NCBI GenBank assembly: GCA_036491115.1
Contig: DASXCQ010000056.1
Location: 19,278 to 83,277 of the forward strand
DNA length: 64,000 bases
Reading direction: 5' to 3'
Source: DATEPR01 sp036491115
GTDB lineage: Bacteria; Actinomycetota; Actinomycetes; Mycobacteriales; Pseudonocardiaceae
This document shows, one piece after another, positions 8,142-16,809 of this stretch. Numbering within the stretch: position 1 is the stretch's first letter; the number at the start of each line of letters is the position of its first letter. The position numbers were made by a program, and so were the translations under genes. A model generated the notes under the pieces. The model was not told the DNA's origin, made no database searches, and was given only the letters and a program-made list of their open reading frames with translations.

Positions 8142-8676
8142 AGGCGGTGGCCAGCAACTCTCTTGTCTCCCCGAGCAGTTCCGGCAGCACCTTGGTGTGG
8201 CCGATGACCGGCATGAAGTTGGCGTCCCCGCCCCAGCGCGGCACCACGTGCTGGTGCAGGTGTTGGGCGATGCCCGCGCCCGCCACCTCGCCCTGGTTCA
8301 TGCCGATGTTGAAACCGTGCGGTGCCGACACCCCGCGGATCACCGTCATCGCCCGCTGGGTGAACTCCGCCAGCTCCACCGTCTCGTCCGGCGTCAGGTC
8401 GGTGTAGTCGGCCACGTGCCGGTACGGCACCACCATCAGGTGGCCCGGGTTGTACGGGTACAGGTTCAGCACCACGTACACCAGCGCGCCGCGCGCGACG
8501 ATCAGGGCCTGCGCGTCCGGCAGGGTGACCAGCCGGCAGAACGGGCACCCGTCCGGCTCACCGCCGACCGGCTTGTGCTGGCCCCGGATGTAGGCCATCC
8601 GGTGCGGGGTCCACAGCCGCTGCAAGGCGTCCGGGACCCCCACCCCGTCCTGCGCGACGACCTCGGGCAGGTCCAT
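8128..8676 (-). CDS. HIT domain protein, Ap4A phosphorylase type
   Basis: 182 aa nucleotide-binding histidine-triad protein. The triad is HLHQHVVPRW; the N-terminal zinc-like CPFC and NLYPYNPGHLMVVPYRH are as in Rv2613c, an Ap4A phosphorylase. ATG 8676 lies 5 bp after the thrS stop and matches the conserved start MDLPEVV; the frame is open to 8745 inside thrS but that part is not family-like. Second gene of the thrS operon. Confidence 0.9.
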   Translation of the reverse strand: MDLPEVVAQDGVGVPDALQRLWTPHRMAYIRGQHKPVGGEPDGCPFCRLVTLPDAQALIVARGALVYVVLNLYPYNPGHLMVVPYRHVADYTDLTPDETVELAEFTQRAMTVIRGVSAPHGFNIGMNQGEVAGAGIAQHLHQHVVPRWGGDANFMPVIGHTKVLPELLGETRELLATAWAAG

Positions 8677-8681
8677 CGCGG

Positions 8682-10712
8682 TCAGCCGGCCACCGGCCGG
8701 CAGTTCTCCGCGGTCGGTGAGCCGTTCTCCCGGCGCTGCAGCCACGCCACGATCATCGCCACCGCGTCCGCCACCGGCACCCCGTTGACCTGGCTGCCGT
8801 CCCGGAACCGGAACGACACCGCACCGGACTCCACGTCGTTGCCGCCGGCCAGCAGCAGGAACGGCACCTTCTGCGTGGTGTGGTTGCGGATCTTCTTCTG
8901 CATCCGGTCGTCACTGGCGTCCACGTCGACCCGCACGCCGTGCTCGGCCAGCGCGGCCGCCACCTCACGCAGGTGCGGGACGTGCTCGTCGGCGATCGGG
9001 ATGCCCACCACCTGCACCGGCGCCAGCCACGCCGGGAACGCGCCCGCGTAGTGCTCGGTGAGGATGCCGAAGAACCGCTCGATCGAACCGAACAGTGCCC
9101 GGTGGATCATCACCGGCTGCTGCCGGGAACCGTCGGACGCCGTGTACTCCAGGTGGAACCGCCTGGGCTGGTTGAAGTCCAACTGGATCGTGGACATCTG
9201 CCAGGTGCGGCCGATCGCGTCCCGTGCCTGCACGGAGATCTTCGGACCGTAGAACGCGGCACCACCGGGATCGGGCACCAGTTCCAGACCGGAGTCCTCG
9301 GCGGCCTGCCGCAGCGTCTCGGTGGCCTCCGCCCACTCCCATTCCTCACCGATGAACTTGTCCGAGTCGCCCCGCGTGGACAGTTCCAGGTAGAAGTCGG
9401 ACAGGCCGTAGTCGCGCAGCAGGTCCAGCACGAAGGCCAGCAGCGACCGGAGTTCGCCGGGCATCTGCTCCTTCGTGCAGTAGATGTGCGAGTCGTCCAT
9501 CGTCAGGCCGCGCACCCGGGTCAACCCGTGCACCACACCGGACTTCTCGTACCGGTACACCGTGCCGAACTCGAACAGCCGTAGCGGCAGCTCCCGGTAG
9601 GACCGCCCGCGCGAGGCGAAGATCAGGTTGTGCATCGGGCAGTTCATGGCCTTGAGGTAGTAGTTCTCGTCCTCGAAGGTCAGCGGCGGGAACATGGTGT
9701 CCGCGTAGTACGGCAGGTGGCCAGAGGTGTGGAACAGGCCCTCCTTGCTGATGTGCGGCGTGTTCACGAACTCGTAGCCGGACACCTGGTGCCGCTGTCG
9801 CGAGTAGTTCTCCAGTTCCCGGCGGATGATGCCGCCCTTGGGGTGGAACACGGCCAGGCCGGAGCCCAGTGCTTCGGGGAAGCTGAACAGGTCCAGTTCG
9901 GCGCCCAGCCTGCGGTGGTCGCGCCGCTCGGCCTCGGCGAGCAGTTCCAGGTGCGCGTCCAGCGCCTCCTGCGACTCCCACGCCGTGCCGTAGATCCGCT
10001 GCAGCTGTGGGTTGTGCTCGTTGCCGCGCCAGTAGGCCGCGGCGACCCTGGTGAGCTTGACCGCCGGGATGTGCTTGGTGGTCGGCACGTGCGGGCCGCG
10101 GCACAGGTCCGACCAGACCCGCTCCCCCGACCTCGGGTCGAGGTTGTCGTAGATCGTCAGCTCGCCGCTTGAGCCGACCTCCATCACCTCGGTCGAGTCG
10201 ACGTCACCCTTGAGGTCGACCAGCTCCAGCTTGTACGGCTCGGCGGCCAGTTCCCGCTTCGCGGCGTCGATCGAGTCGACCGCGCGGCGGGAGAACCGCT
10301 GCGCGCCCTTGATGATCTGCTTCATGCGCTTCTCCAGCGCCTGCAGGTCCTCCGGGGTGAACGGGCGGTCGGTGTCGAAGTCGTAGTAGAACCCGTCCCG
10401 GATCGGCGGGCCGATGCCCAGCCTGGTGTCCGGGAACTGCTGCTGCACGGCCTGGGCGAGCACGTGCGCGGCCGAGTGCCGGATCACGGCCCGGCCGTCG
10501 TCGGTGTCCGCGGCGACCGCCTCGACCTCGACCTGCTCGTCCGGCATCCAGGCCAGGTCACGCAGCCGGCCGTCGGCGTCCCGAACCACGACGATCGCGT
10601 CCGGTCCCTTGCCGGGCAGGCCGGCCTCGCGCACCGCCGTGCCGGCGGTAGTGCCGGCCGGTACCACCACGCGTACGGCGGGTGCGGCGGCAGGGCGAGA
10701 CGGCTGGGACAC
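8682..10712 (-). CDS. thrS: threonyl-tRNA synthetase
   Basis: 676 aa class II aminoacyl-tRNA synthetase. An N-terminal TGS-like region (to about 65) is followed by the editing/SAD domain with HSAAHVLAQAVQQQFPD (HxxxH), the catalytic core with motif 2 (YRYEKSGVVHGLTRVRG) and motif 3 (IHRALFGSIERFFGIL), and the anticodon-binding domain ending QRRENGS. GAGGAG at 10723-10718 places the likely start at GTG 10712 rather than GTG 10718. First gene of the operon that continues into the HIT gene and, beyond the marR/yceI insertion, the PIM genes. Confidence 0.96.
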   Translation of the reverse strand: MSQPSRPAAAPAVRVVVPAGTTAGTAVREAGLPGKGPDAIVVVRDADGRLRDLAWMPDEQVEVEAVAADTDDGRAVIRHSAAHVLAQAVQQQFPDTRLGIGPPIRDGFYYDFDTDRPFTPEDLQALEKRMKQIIKGAQRFSRRAVDSIDAAKRELAAEPYKLELVDLKGDVDSTEVMEVGSSGELTIYDNLDPRSGERVWSDLCRGPHVPTTKHIPAVKLTRVAAAYWRGNEHNPQLQRIYGTAWESQEALDAHLELLAEAERRDHRRLGAELDLFSFPEALGSGLAVFHPKGGIIRRELENYSRQRHQVSGYEFVNTPHISKEGLFHTSGHLPYYADTMFPPLTFEDENYYLKAMNCPMHNLIFASRGRSYRELPLRLFEFGTVYRYEKSGVVHGLTRVRGLTMDDSHIYCTKEQMPGELRSLLAFVLDLLRDYGLSDFYLELSTRGDSDKFIGEEWEWAEATETLRQAAEDSGLELVPDPGGAAFYGPKISVQARDAIGRTWQMSTIQLDFNQPRRFHLEYTASDGSRQQPVMIHRALFGSIERFFGILTEHYAGAFPAWLAPVQVVGIPIADEHVPHLREVAAALAEHGVRVDVDASDDRMQKKIRNHTTQKVPFLLLAGGNDVESGAVSFRFRDGSQVNGVPVADAVAMIVAWLQRRENGSPTAENCRPVAG

Positions 10713-10852
10713 GATCACTCCTCGGAGTCAGGACGGTGGGGATGCTTACCAGGAATGCTATCCGGCCGGGTGCGGGGACCTGCCAGCGGATTATTGGCCT
10801 GCCCTTGCCCTGCCCTCAGCGTCCTCTCACGACCGCGCCGGATGGTGGAGGC

Positions 10853-11806
10853 ATGACAGAAGACCAGGGCACCCACCGCTTTCCCGGCTCGGACACGCCG
10901 ACCGGTCCCATTCCAGTCCAGTCGGCGCCGGTTCCGCCGCTGCCGATAGCCACCACTCCGCGCCGGCCGAGAGCCCGCTCCGGGGTGGTCGCCCTGGCCG
11001 CGGGCGCCGCCGTGCTGGCCGCCGTCGTCGGCGGCGCCGGGGGCGCGCTGATCGACCACGACATCAACGGTCACGACACCGTGGCCGCCACGGCACAGGC
11101 CACCTCGGACGCCGGCACCACGAGCGGCGCCGGCACCACGGACGTCGCCGCCGTCGCCAAGAAGGCGCTGCCCAGCGTCGTGCAGATCACCCAGGTCGGG
11201 CAGTCGGGCGGGGACATCGGCTCGGGCGTCGTGCTCACCTCGGACGGCGAGATCCTGACCAACAACCACGTCGTCGCGGGCGGCGGCGCGCTCACCGTGA
11301 CGTTCTCCGACGGCCGCAAGGCCACCGCCACGATCGAGGGCACCAGCCCGAGCAGCGACCTGGCACTGATCAGGGCACAGGGCGTCAGCGGCCTCACCGC
11401 GGCCACCCTCGGCGACTCCACCTCGGTCCGGGTCGGCCAGGAAGTGGTCGCCATCGGCTCGCCGGAGGGCCTGCAGAACACGGTCACGTCGGGCATCGTG
11501 AGCGCGCTGGACCGCAAGGTGACGGTGGCCGGCGAGAGCCAGGACAACAGCCCGCAGGCCGCGTTCGGGCAGCAGAGCTCGCAGGTCACCTATAACGCCA
11601 TCCAGACCGACGCCTCGATCAACCCGGGCAACTCGGGCGGGCCGCTGCTGGACGCCAACGGTGACGTGATCGGCATCAACTCGGCGATCTACTCGCCCGC
11701 CTCCGGCGCGGACAGCCAGGGCGGCAGCGTCGGCCTCGGCTTCGCCATCCCGATCGACCAGGCCAAGACGATCATCCAGCAGATGCGCGGCGGGGTGAGC
11801 AGCTGA
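10853..11806 (+). CDS. HtrA-type trypsin-like serine protease, membrane-anchored, without PDZ
   Basis: 317 aa. A disordered Pro/Thr-rich cytoplasmic stretch (1-40) precedes one transmembrane segment (SGVVALAAGAAVLAAVVGG, about 43-61) and an extracytoplasmic chymotrypsin-fold domain. The triad is seen in LTNNHVVAG (His), SSDLALI (Asp) and NPGNSGGPLL (Ser). The protein stops at AIPIDQAKTIIQQM, where DegP-like proteins go on into a PDZ domain. ATG 10853 is chosen because GGTGGAGG lies just before and the upstream frame runs antisense over thrS. Convergent with the next gene, 1 bp between stops. Confidence 0.9.
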   Translation: MTEDQGTHRFPGSDTPTGPIPVQSAPVPPLPIATTPRRPRARSGVVALAAGAAVLAAVVGGAGGALIDHDINGHDTVAATAQATSDAGTTSGAGTTDVAAVAKKALPSVVQITQVGQSGGDIGSGVVLTSDGEILTNNHVVAGGGALTVTFSDGRKATATIEGTSPSSDLALIRAQGVSGLTAATLGDSTSVRVGQEVVAIGSPEGLQNTVTSGIVSALDRKVTVAGESQDNSPQAAFGQQSSQVTYNAIQTDASINPGNSGGPLLDANGDVIGINSAIYSPASGADSQGGSVGLGFAIPIDQAKTIIQQMRGGVSS

Positions 11807-11807
11807 C

Positions 11808-13670
11808 TCACCTGCCGGTCAGCACGGTGATCGTGCTGCCGGTCTGCAGGACCATCAGCGGCCCGGCGAGGAAGCTGCGGTCCTCCACGTTCGGTCCGCA
11901 GTCGTTGCCGGCACCGCCCGGCAACGGCTGCCCCGCGTCGTTGGCCCCGTTCCCGGTGGCCGCGTCCAGCCGCAGCAGCACGGCGTGCCGGGCGCACGTG
12001 TAGGGGTTCGGCCCGATGGTGTGCCGGACCAGGTACAGCCGGCCGGGGCTCATCATCGGCAGGTCGGCCTCCTCGGGGAAGTGCCAGTCGTGTTCCCAGA
12101 GTTGCCGGCCGGTGTGCAGGTTCAGCATCACCACCTCGATGCCGGTGGACCAGGCCAGGTACGTGCCGTCGGTGACGGTGGTCTCCGGTTCCAGTTCGTC
12201 GATGGTGGTCCAGAGTTGGCCGCCGTTGGTCTCGTCGATCGCCACGTAGCGCTGTTCCTGCTGCACGAACACCACGTCGCCGCGGACGAACACCGGCCCG
12301 AAGATGCCCGCCACGGTGCCCTTCACCAGCGCCAGCGAGTCGTCCCACAGCTCGGTGCCGGACGGGCTGTAGGCGATCGCGGTCTCGCTGAGCAGGTGCG
12401 GCTCGGGGAAGCCGGTGGTGACGCACTGTTCCAGGACGTACACGCCGACGGCGTCGGCGCCCGCGCCGCGCAGCCGGCACCCGGTGGCCAGGCGAATCGG
12501 CCAGGCACGGCCGGTCTTGGCCGGCACGTACTGCACCGGCAGGATGCCGTCGGCGCCGACGCCGCGCGTGTACAGCAGGCCGTCGCCGGTGACCAGGACG
12601 CCGGCACAGCCCTCGACCGGTGACACCTCGTCGGTGGCCGGGTTGCGGCAGTTGACGCTGGAGCCGATCCGTTCCTGCCAGCGGACGGCGCCGGTGGCCA
12701 CGTCGAGGCCGATCGCGTCGGTCTGCTCGCTGGTGCTGACCACGGCCAGCGCCGTGCTGCCGTCCTGGGTGAGGGTGGCCTCGCGGACCGTCCAGCCGCG
12801 TTCGTAGTGGTGCCAGCGTTCCACGCCGGTCCGCAGGTCGCGCACGGCGATGCCGGTGAGCAGCGAGTGGCCACGGGTCGTGTGGCCGGCGATGAGCGCC
12901 ACGGAACCGGCCACCGCGTACACCGGTGACGTGCTGCGCCACAACTGTTCGTCCACTGTGGATGGTGGGTTGCCGGTGAGTCCGACCAGGGGCGCGTTCG
13001 CCGTCGTGGCGTCGATGTTGCGGGCCGAGGTCAGGCCGGAGCTGCCGACACCGGCCGCCGCGAGGACCACCGCCATGGCGGCGGTCGCGATGGCCGCGGG
13101 CCGCCAGCGCCAGCCCGGTTCGACCGGCCGGCTCAGCGCGTTGACCAACTGCCCGGCCGCCAGCACCGCGAATGCGGCGCACGCCACACCGGGACCGACG
13201 CCGATGGACGCCTGGGCGGGCAACCCGACCAGCGCCCAGCCCGACAGCGCGGAGCCGACCGCGGCCACCAGCGCACCCCACCACCGCGCCGCGCGACGCG
13301 GCCGGGCCAGCGCCAGGACGCCCAGCACGGCGGCCGCGCCCAGGATCAGCAGCAGCCAGACCACCACGTCCCCGCCGGCCACCGGGTTACGGCCGGCCAG
13401 CAGGCCGCGCCCGTCCGCCCAGGGCAGGGCGGCGGCCACCACGGTGCCCGCGATGCCGACGGCGGTCAGCGTGCTGCCCACCACCGGCCGGCCCAGCGGC
13501 ACCGGCGGTTCCTCCTCCGGCCACCACTGCTCGCCGTCGCTGGACGCGCTGATGCCGCCCGACACGTCCACGCCGTCCAGTGGCACCACGTCGGACAGCA
13601 CCTGGATTTCCAGTACGGGCTCTTCGTCCCGATCGTCGTCGTCCCCGTACCTGGACCCGCGGTACGCCAT
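11808..13670 (-). CDS. membrane protein with C-terminal PQQ-like beta-propeller
   Basis: 620 aa, function unknown. An acidic N-terminus (GDDDDRDEE) precedes about four transmembrane helices (residues roughly 65-215: TLTAVGIAGTVVAAAL, VVVWLLLILGAAAVLGVLAL and others). The large extracytoplasmic half has PQQ/WD-like repeats such as VRDLRTGVERWHH, LDVATGAVRWQE, IDETNGGQLWTT and LNLHTGRQLWEH. Paired cysteines suggest disulfides outside the membrane. Such proteins usually act as scaffolds or ligand-binding propellers. Neighbour of the HtrA-like protease but convergent with it. Confidence 0.75.
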   Translation of the reverse strand: MAYRGSRYGDDDDRDEEPVLEIQVLSDVVPLDGVDVSGGISASSDGEQWWPEEEPPVPLGRPVVGSTLTAVGIAGTVVAAALPWADGRGLLAGRNPVAGGDVVVWLLLILGAAAVLGVLALARPRRAARWWGALVAAVGSALSGWALVGLPAQASIGVGPGVACAAFAVLAAGQLVNALSRPVEPGWRWRPAAIATAAMAVVLAAAGVGSSGLTSARNIDATTANAPLVGLTGNPPSTVDEQLWRSTSPVYAVAGSVALIAGHTTRGHSLLTGIAVRDLRTGVERWHHYERGWTVREATLTQDGSTALAVVSTSEQTDAIGLDVATGAVRWQERIGSSVNCRNPATDEVSPVEGCAGVLVTGDGLLYTRGVGADGILPVQYVPAKTGRAWPIRLATGCRLRGAGADAVGVYVLEQCVTTGFPEPHLLSETAIAYSPSGTELWDDSLALVKGTVAGIFGPVFVRGDVVFVQQEQRYVAIDETNGGQLWTTIDELEPETTVTDGTYLAWSTGIEVVMLNLHTGRQLWEHDWHFPEEADLPMMSPGRLYLVRHTIGPNPYTCARHAVLLRLDAATGNGANDAGQPLPGGAGNDCGPNVEDRSFLAGPLMVLQTGSTITVLTGR

Positions 13671-13867
13671 GTATCACAGCAAACCCCACGAACGGTGCGC
13701 GGAGAGGAGTTGGAGCCGATTTCGCCTGCGTGACGGCGAACGGATCCGCACCCGCCAAGCGGGCGTATTCATCCGTTCGAGGGAACTGCTTGATGATTCC
13801 GCAGGCGAATGGCGACGGCCGGTAGGCTGCCGCCACGGCTTCTGCCGGACCATCGAGGTGAACCCTG

Positions 13868-15952
13868 GTGTCAGCTTCTGACCCGGCTCCTTCCGTGCAC
13901 GTCGTCGCGGAATCGGGTGCCGGGATCGCCGACCCCGGCCGCCAACGGCTGCTGGTCGCGCGCAAGTGGGCCTACCAGATCAGTGGGACCACGTACATTC
14001 CGCTGCCCTACGCGGAACTGGAAGGCGAACTGCTCGCCGTGGTGAACCAGTTCTTCGAGTTGGTCGCCGCCGATCCGTTCGACCCGGCACCGGCCGCCGC
14101 GGCCGGTGCCCGGCTGGTCGCGATGAACTGCATCGGCCGCGCCACCTTCCAGCGCACCATGGACGTGCTCGGCAAGGCGCTGCTGCACCAGCCGGAACTG
14201 CGGGCCGTGCGCGGGCTACCGGACAAAGTGGTCACGCTGCTGGGCACCTTCGCCGCCGGACACCTGGAGGCGGTCCGCGAGGTCACGCTGGCACAGCAGG
14301 AATCGCTCAACCGCACCATGATCGCGATCGGCAAGGACGCCAGGGCGGGCCTGCGGGCCGCCGAAGCGCGGATCGGCGCGATCATGGACAGCGCGCTCAC
14401 CGGCATCGCCATCACCGACCGGGACGGCTGGATCCTGCGCGCCAACGGCATGCTGGGCACGCTGTTGGACCGCTCCTCCGGCGAGTTCGGTGAGTTGTCC
14501 GTGTTCGACCTGTTCCCGCCCGACGACGCCCGGTTCGTCCTGATCGGCCGGGACCAGCTGCTGGACGGCACCCTGCCCAGGCTGCGCCAGCGGCGGATCA
14601 TGATCACCAAATCGGGGGACGCCGTGCCGGTCACCCTGACCGGTGAACTGCTGCGCGACGCCGACGACCAGGTGCGCCTGGTGCTGATCGTGCAGGACGA
14701 CTCCGAGCTGCGCCTGCTGCAGAACCAGCTCACCCGGCAGTCCCTGCACGACGTGGTCACCGGCCTGCCCAACCGCCAGTTCTTCACCACCCGCCTGGAA
14801 ACCGCGCTGCACAAGGCGGGCAGGCACGGCGCCACCCTCTACCACCTGGACCTGGACGCCTTCGCCATGATCAGCGACGGCCTGGGCCGGCACGTCGGCG
14901 ACCAGCTGCTCAAGGCGGTCGCCGAGCGGCTGCGCACCGCGGTCGCCGACGAACAGGCGATCGTGGCGCGGCTGGACAGCGACGAGTTCGCCATCCTGGT
15001 GGAGAACACGGCCACCACACCGGATGCGGCCACGGTCGTCGGGCGGATCAACGATCAGCTCGCCCAGCCCGTGCACGTCGATGGCCAGTCGGTGACGGTG
15101 TCGGCCGGTATCGGCGTCGTCCACCGGCCCAAGCCCGATCTCGACCCCACGGAGTTGTTGCGCGCGTCGGATCTGGCGCTGCACAGGGCGAAGCGGCACG
15201 GCAGGCGGCAGTGGGAACTGTTCGACGACAACGCGGACGAGACCGAGCGCCTGCGGTTCCGGCTGGCCACGACCATGCCGTCGGCGTGGCGGATGGGCGA
15301 GCTGCGGCTGGACTACCGGCCCCAGGTCACGCTGGACGGCGGTACGGCGGTGGCGCTGGAACCGGTGCTGCGCTGGGACCATCCCCGATTCGGCGGGGTG
15401 TCGCACCGGCGGTGTGTCGAACTGGCCGAGCAGACCGGGTTGATGTCGCCGTTGGGCGACTGGGTGCTGCGCTCGGCATCGGTGGCGCCGGTCGGGTTGC
15501 CGGTGGTGGTGGAGTTGAGCGACGGCCAGATCGCCGACCCCGACCTGGCCGGCCGGGTGCTGCGGGTCGACGGCCTGGCGCCGGCACGGTTGACCCTCGG
15601 GGTGCCGGTGCGGGCGTTGCGCGGTGGCCGGTCGGTGCCCGCGGCGAACCTGCGTGTCCTTGCGGAAGCCGGGATCAGCATCGCATTGCACGGATTCGAC
15701 GGTGCGGCCGGCGATCTGGCCCACCTGGAGGACCTACCGGTGGCCGGGGTGCGGATCGCCGCACCGGTGGTCGCCGAGCAGGCGGCGCGCGGCGGGTCGC
15801 TGCTGGACCGGGTGCTGATGGATCTGGTGGGCGTCCTGCACGCGGCCGGCGCGATGGTGGCCGTGGACGGGGTGGACACGGCGGCGCAGGCCGACTGGTG
15901 GCGCAGGGCAGGAGCGGACGTGGCGCTGGGCGATCACTTCACCACGTGGTGA
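13868..15952 (+). CDS. PAS-GGDEF-EAL protein with degenerate catalytic motifs
   Basis: 694 aa, cytoplasmic, no membrane segment. A helical N-terminal domain (about 20-165) is followed by a PAS domain (AEARIGAIMDSALTGIAITD, about 165-280), a GGDEF domain (HDVVTGLPNRQFF onward) and an EAL domain. The diguanylate cyclase site reads LDSDEF instead of GGDEF. The EAL motif reads EPVLRW instead of EALLRW, and later metal-ligand and loop motifs are also changed (the end is LGDHFTTW where QGYxFGxP is usual). It is therefore probably a c-di-GMP sensor or scaffold and not an enzyme. Start GTG 13868 with GAGGTG upstream. Confidence 0.85.
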   Translation: MSASDPAPSVHVVAESGAGIADPGRQRLLVARKWAYQISGTTYIPLPYAELEGELLAVVNQFFELVAADPFDPAPAAAAGARLVAMNCIGRATFQRTMDVLGKALLHQPELRAVRGLPDKVVTLLGTFAAGHLEAVREVTLAQQESLNRTMIAIGKDARAGLRAAEARIGAIMDSALTGIAITDRDGWILRANGMLGTLLDRSSGEFGELSVFDLFPPDDARFVLIGRDQLLDGTLPRLRQRRIMITKSGDAVPVTLTGELLRDADDQVRLVLIVQDDSELRLLQNQLTRQSLHDVVTGLPNRQFFTTRLETALHKAGRHGATLYHLDLDAFAMISDGLGRHVGDQLLKAVAERLRTAVADEQAIVARLDSDEFAILVENTATTPDAATVVGRINDQLAQPVHVDGQSVTVSAGIGVVHRPKPDLDPTELLRASDLALHRAKRHGRRQWELFDDNADETERLRFRLATTMPSAWRMGELRLDYRPQVTLDGGTAVALEPVLRWDHPRFGGVSHRRCVELAEQTGLMSPLGDWVLRSASVAPVGLPVVVELSDGQIADPDLAGRVLRVDGLAPARLTLGVPVRALRGGRSVPAANLRVLAEAGISIALHGFDGAAGDLAHLEDLPVAGVRIAAPVVAEQAARGGSLLDRVLMDLVGVLHAAGAMVAVDGVDTAAQADWWRRAGADVALGDHFTTW

Positions 15953-16425
15953 GGATCGACCCGCCAGTGATTGGCCCGCAGGGTCCGCTCGGCGAAGACG
16001 ACGTCCTGCTCGCCCAGCAGCGTGAAGCCCAGCGAACGGCAGATGCCGTTGGAGGCCCCGTTGGTGACGCCGGGGTAGGCGTGCACCAGGCCCCAGCGAC
16101 CGTCCTCCCGAGCGCGGGTCAGCAGTAGCCGAACAGCCTGCTTCCCCAGCCCCCGCCCCTGGAACTCGGGCAACACCATCCAGCCGACCTCGGACTCCCC
16201 GGTGTCGTCGTGCGTCCACAGGACGACGGACCCGGCGACGGCATCGTCCTCGATGATCATGCGGATCCAGGACCGATCGGCCTCGGCAGCCGCCACGTCG
16301 ACCCGCACCTTGGCGTCGATGCCCGCACGGGGCTGCGGCCCACCCAACTCGGCCATCATGACGGGATCGCAGCGCATGCGAACGTAGGCTTCGACATCAC
16401 CGAGCGAGACGTTCCGCAGTCGCAT
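15934..16425 (-). CDS. GNAT family N-acetyltransferase
   Basis: 163 aa. The acetyl-CoA binding motif A reads VLPEFQGRGLGKQAVRLLL (Q/RxxGxG/A present), preceded by GWMVL and followed by SLGFTLLGEQDVVFAERT. The substrate is unknown. Its 3' end overlaps the end of the PAS-GGDEF-EAL gene by 19 bp on the opposite strand. Confidence 0.88.
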   Translation of the reverse strand: MRLRNVSLGDVEAYVRMRCDPVMMAELGGPQPRAGIDAKVRVDVAAAEADRSWIRMIIEDDAVAGSVVLWTHDDTGESEVGWMVLPEFQGRGLGKQAVRLLLTRAREDGRWGLVHAYPGVTNGASNGICRSLGFTLLGEQDVVFAERTLRANHWRVDPHHVVK

Positions 16426-16460
16426 TCGCCTACATATACCAGCTGAGAGGTGGCGGACCC

Positions 16461-16754
16461 ATGATCGTGGCGTTCTCGATCACACCCATAGGCGCAGGTG
16501 AGGACGTCGGGCGGCTGGTGGCCGAGGCCGTACGGGTGGTCCGCGCCAGCGGCCTACCGAACCGAACGGATGCGATGTTCACCAGCATAGAGGGCGAATG
16601 GGATGACGTGCTGCGGGTGATCAAAGCCGCAACGGACGCGGTCGCGGCCAAGACCAACCGAGTGAGCCTGGTCCTCAAGGCGGACATGCGGGGCGGCGTG
16701 ACCGACGCCATGACCACGAAGGTGGACCACCTGGAGACCTATCTGGCGGAGTAA
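16461..16754 (+). CDS. MTH1187 family thiamine-binding protein
   Basis: 97 aa ferredoxin-like fold protein of the MTH1187/YkoF-like group, which binds thiamine in the cytoplasm. Family features: MIVAFSITPIGAGEDVG start, SGLPNRTDAMFTSIEGEWD in the middle and KTNRVSLVLKADMRGG near the end. It stands 35 bp from the divergent GNAT gene and 55 bp before the helicase. No thiamine genes are adjacent. Confidence 0.88.
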   Translation: MIVAFSITPIGAGEDVGRLVAEAVRVVRASGLPNRTDAMFTSIEGEWDDVLRVIKAATDAVAAKTNRVSLVLKADMRGGVTDAMTTKVDHLETYLAE

Positions 16755-16772
16755 CCGCGCGGCCTGCGGTTA
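16752..16772 (+). terminator. hairpin at the end of the thiamine-binding gene
   Basis: TAACCGC-GCGGCCT-GCGGTTA, perfect 7-bp stem with a 7-base loop. The left arm includes the TAA stop of the MTH1187 gene, and the helicase starts 38 bp later. A terminator or attenuator is likely; there is no strong T-tract. Confidence 0.45.
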
Positions 16773-16809
16773 TCCCCGACGAGCGGCTTCATGGGACGAT
16801 CGGGGCACC

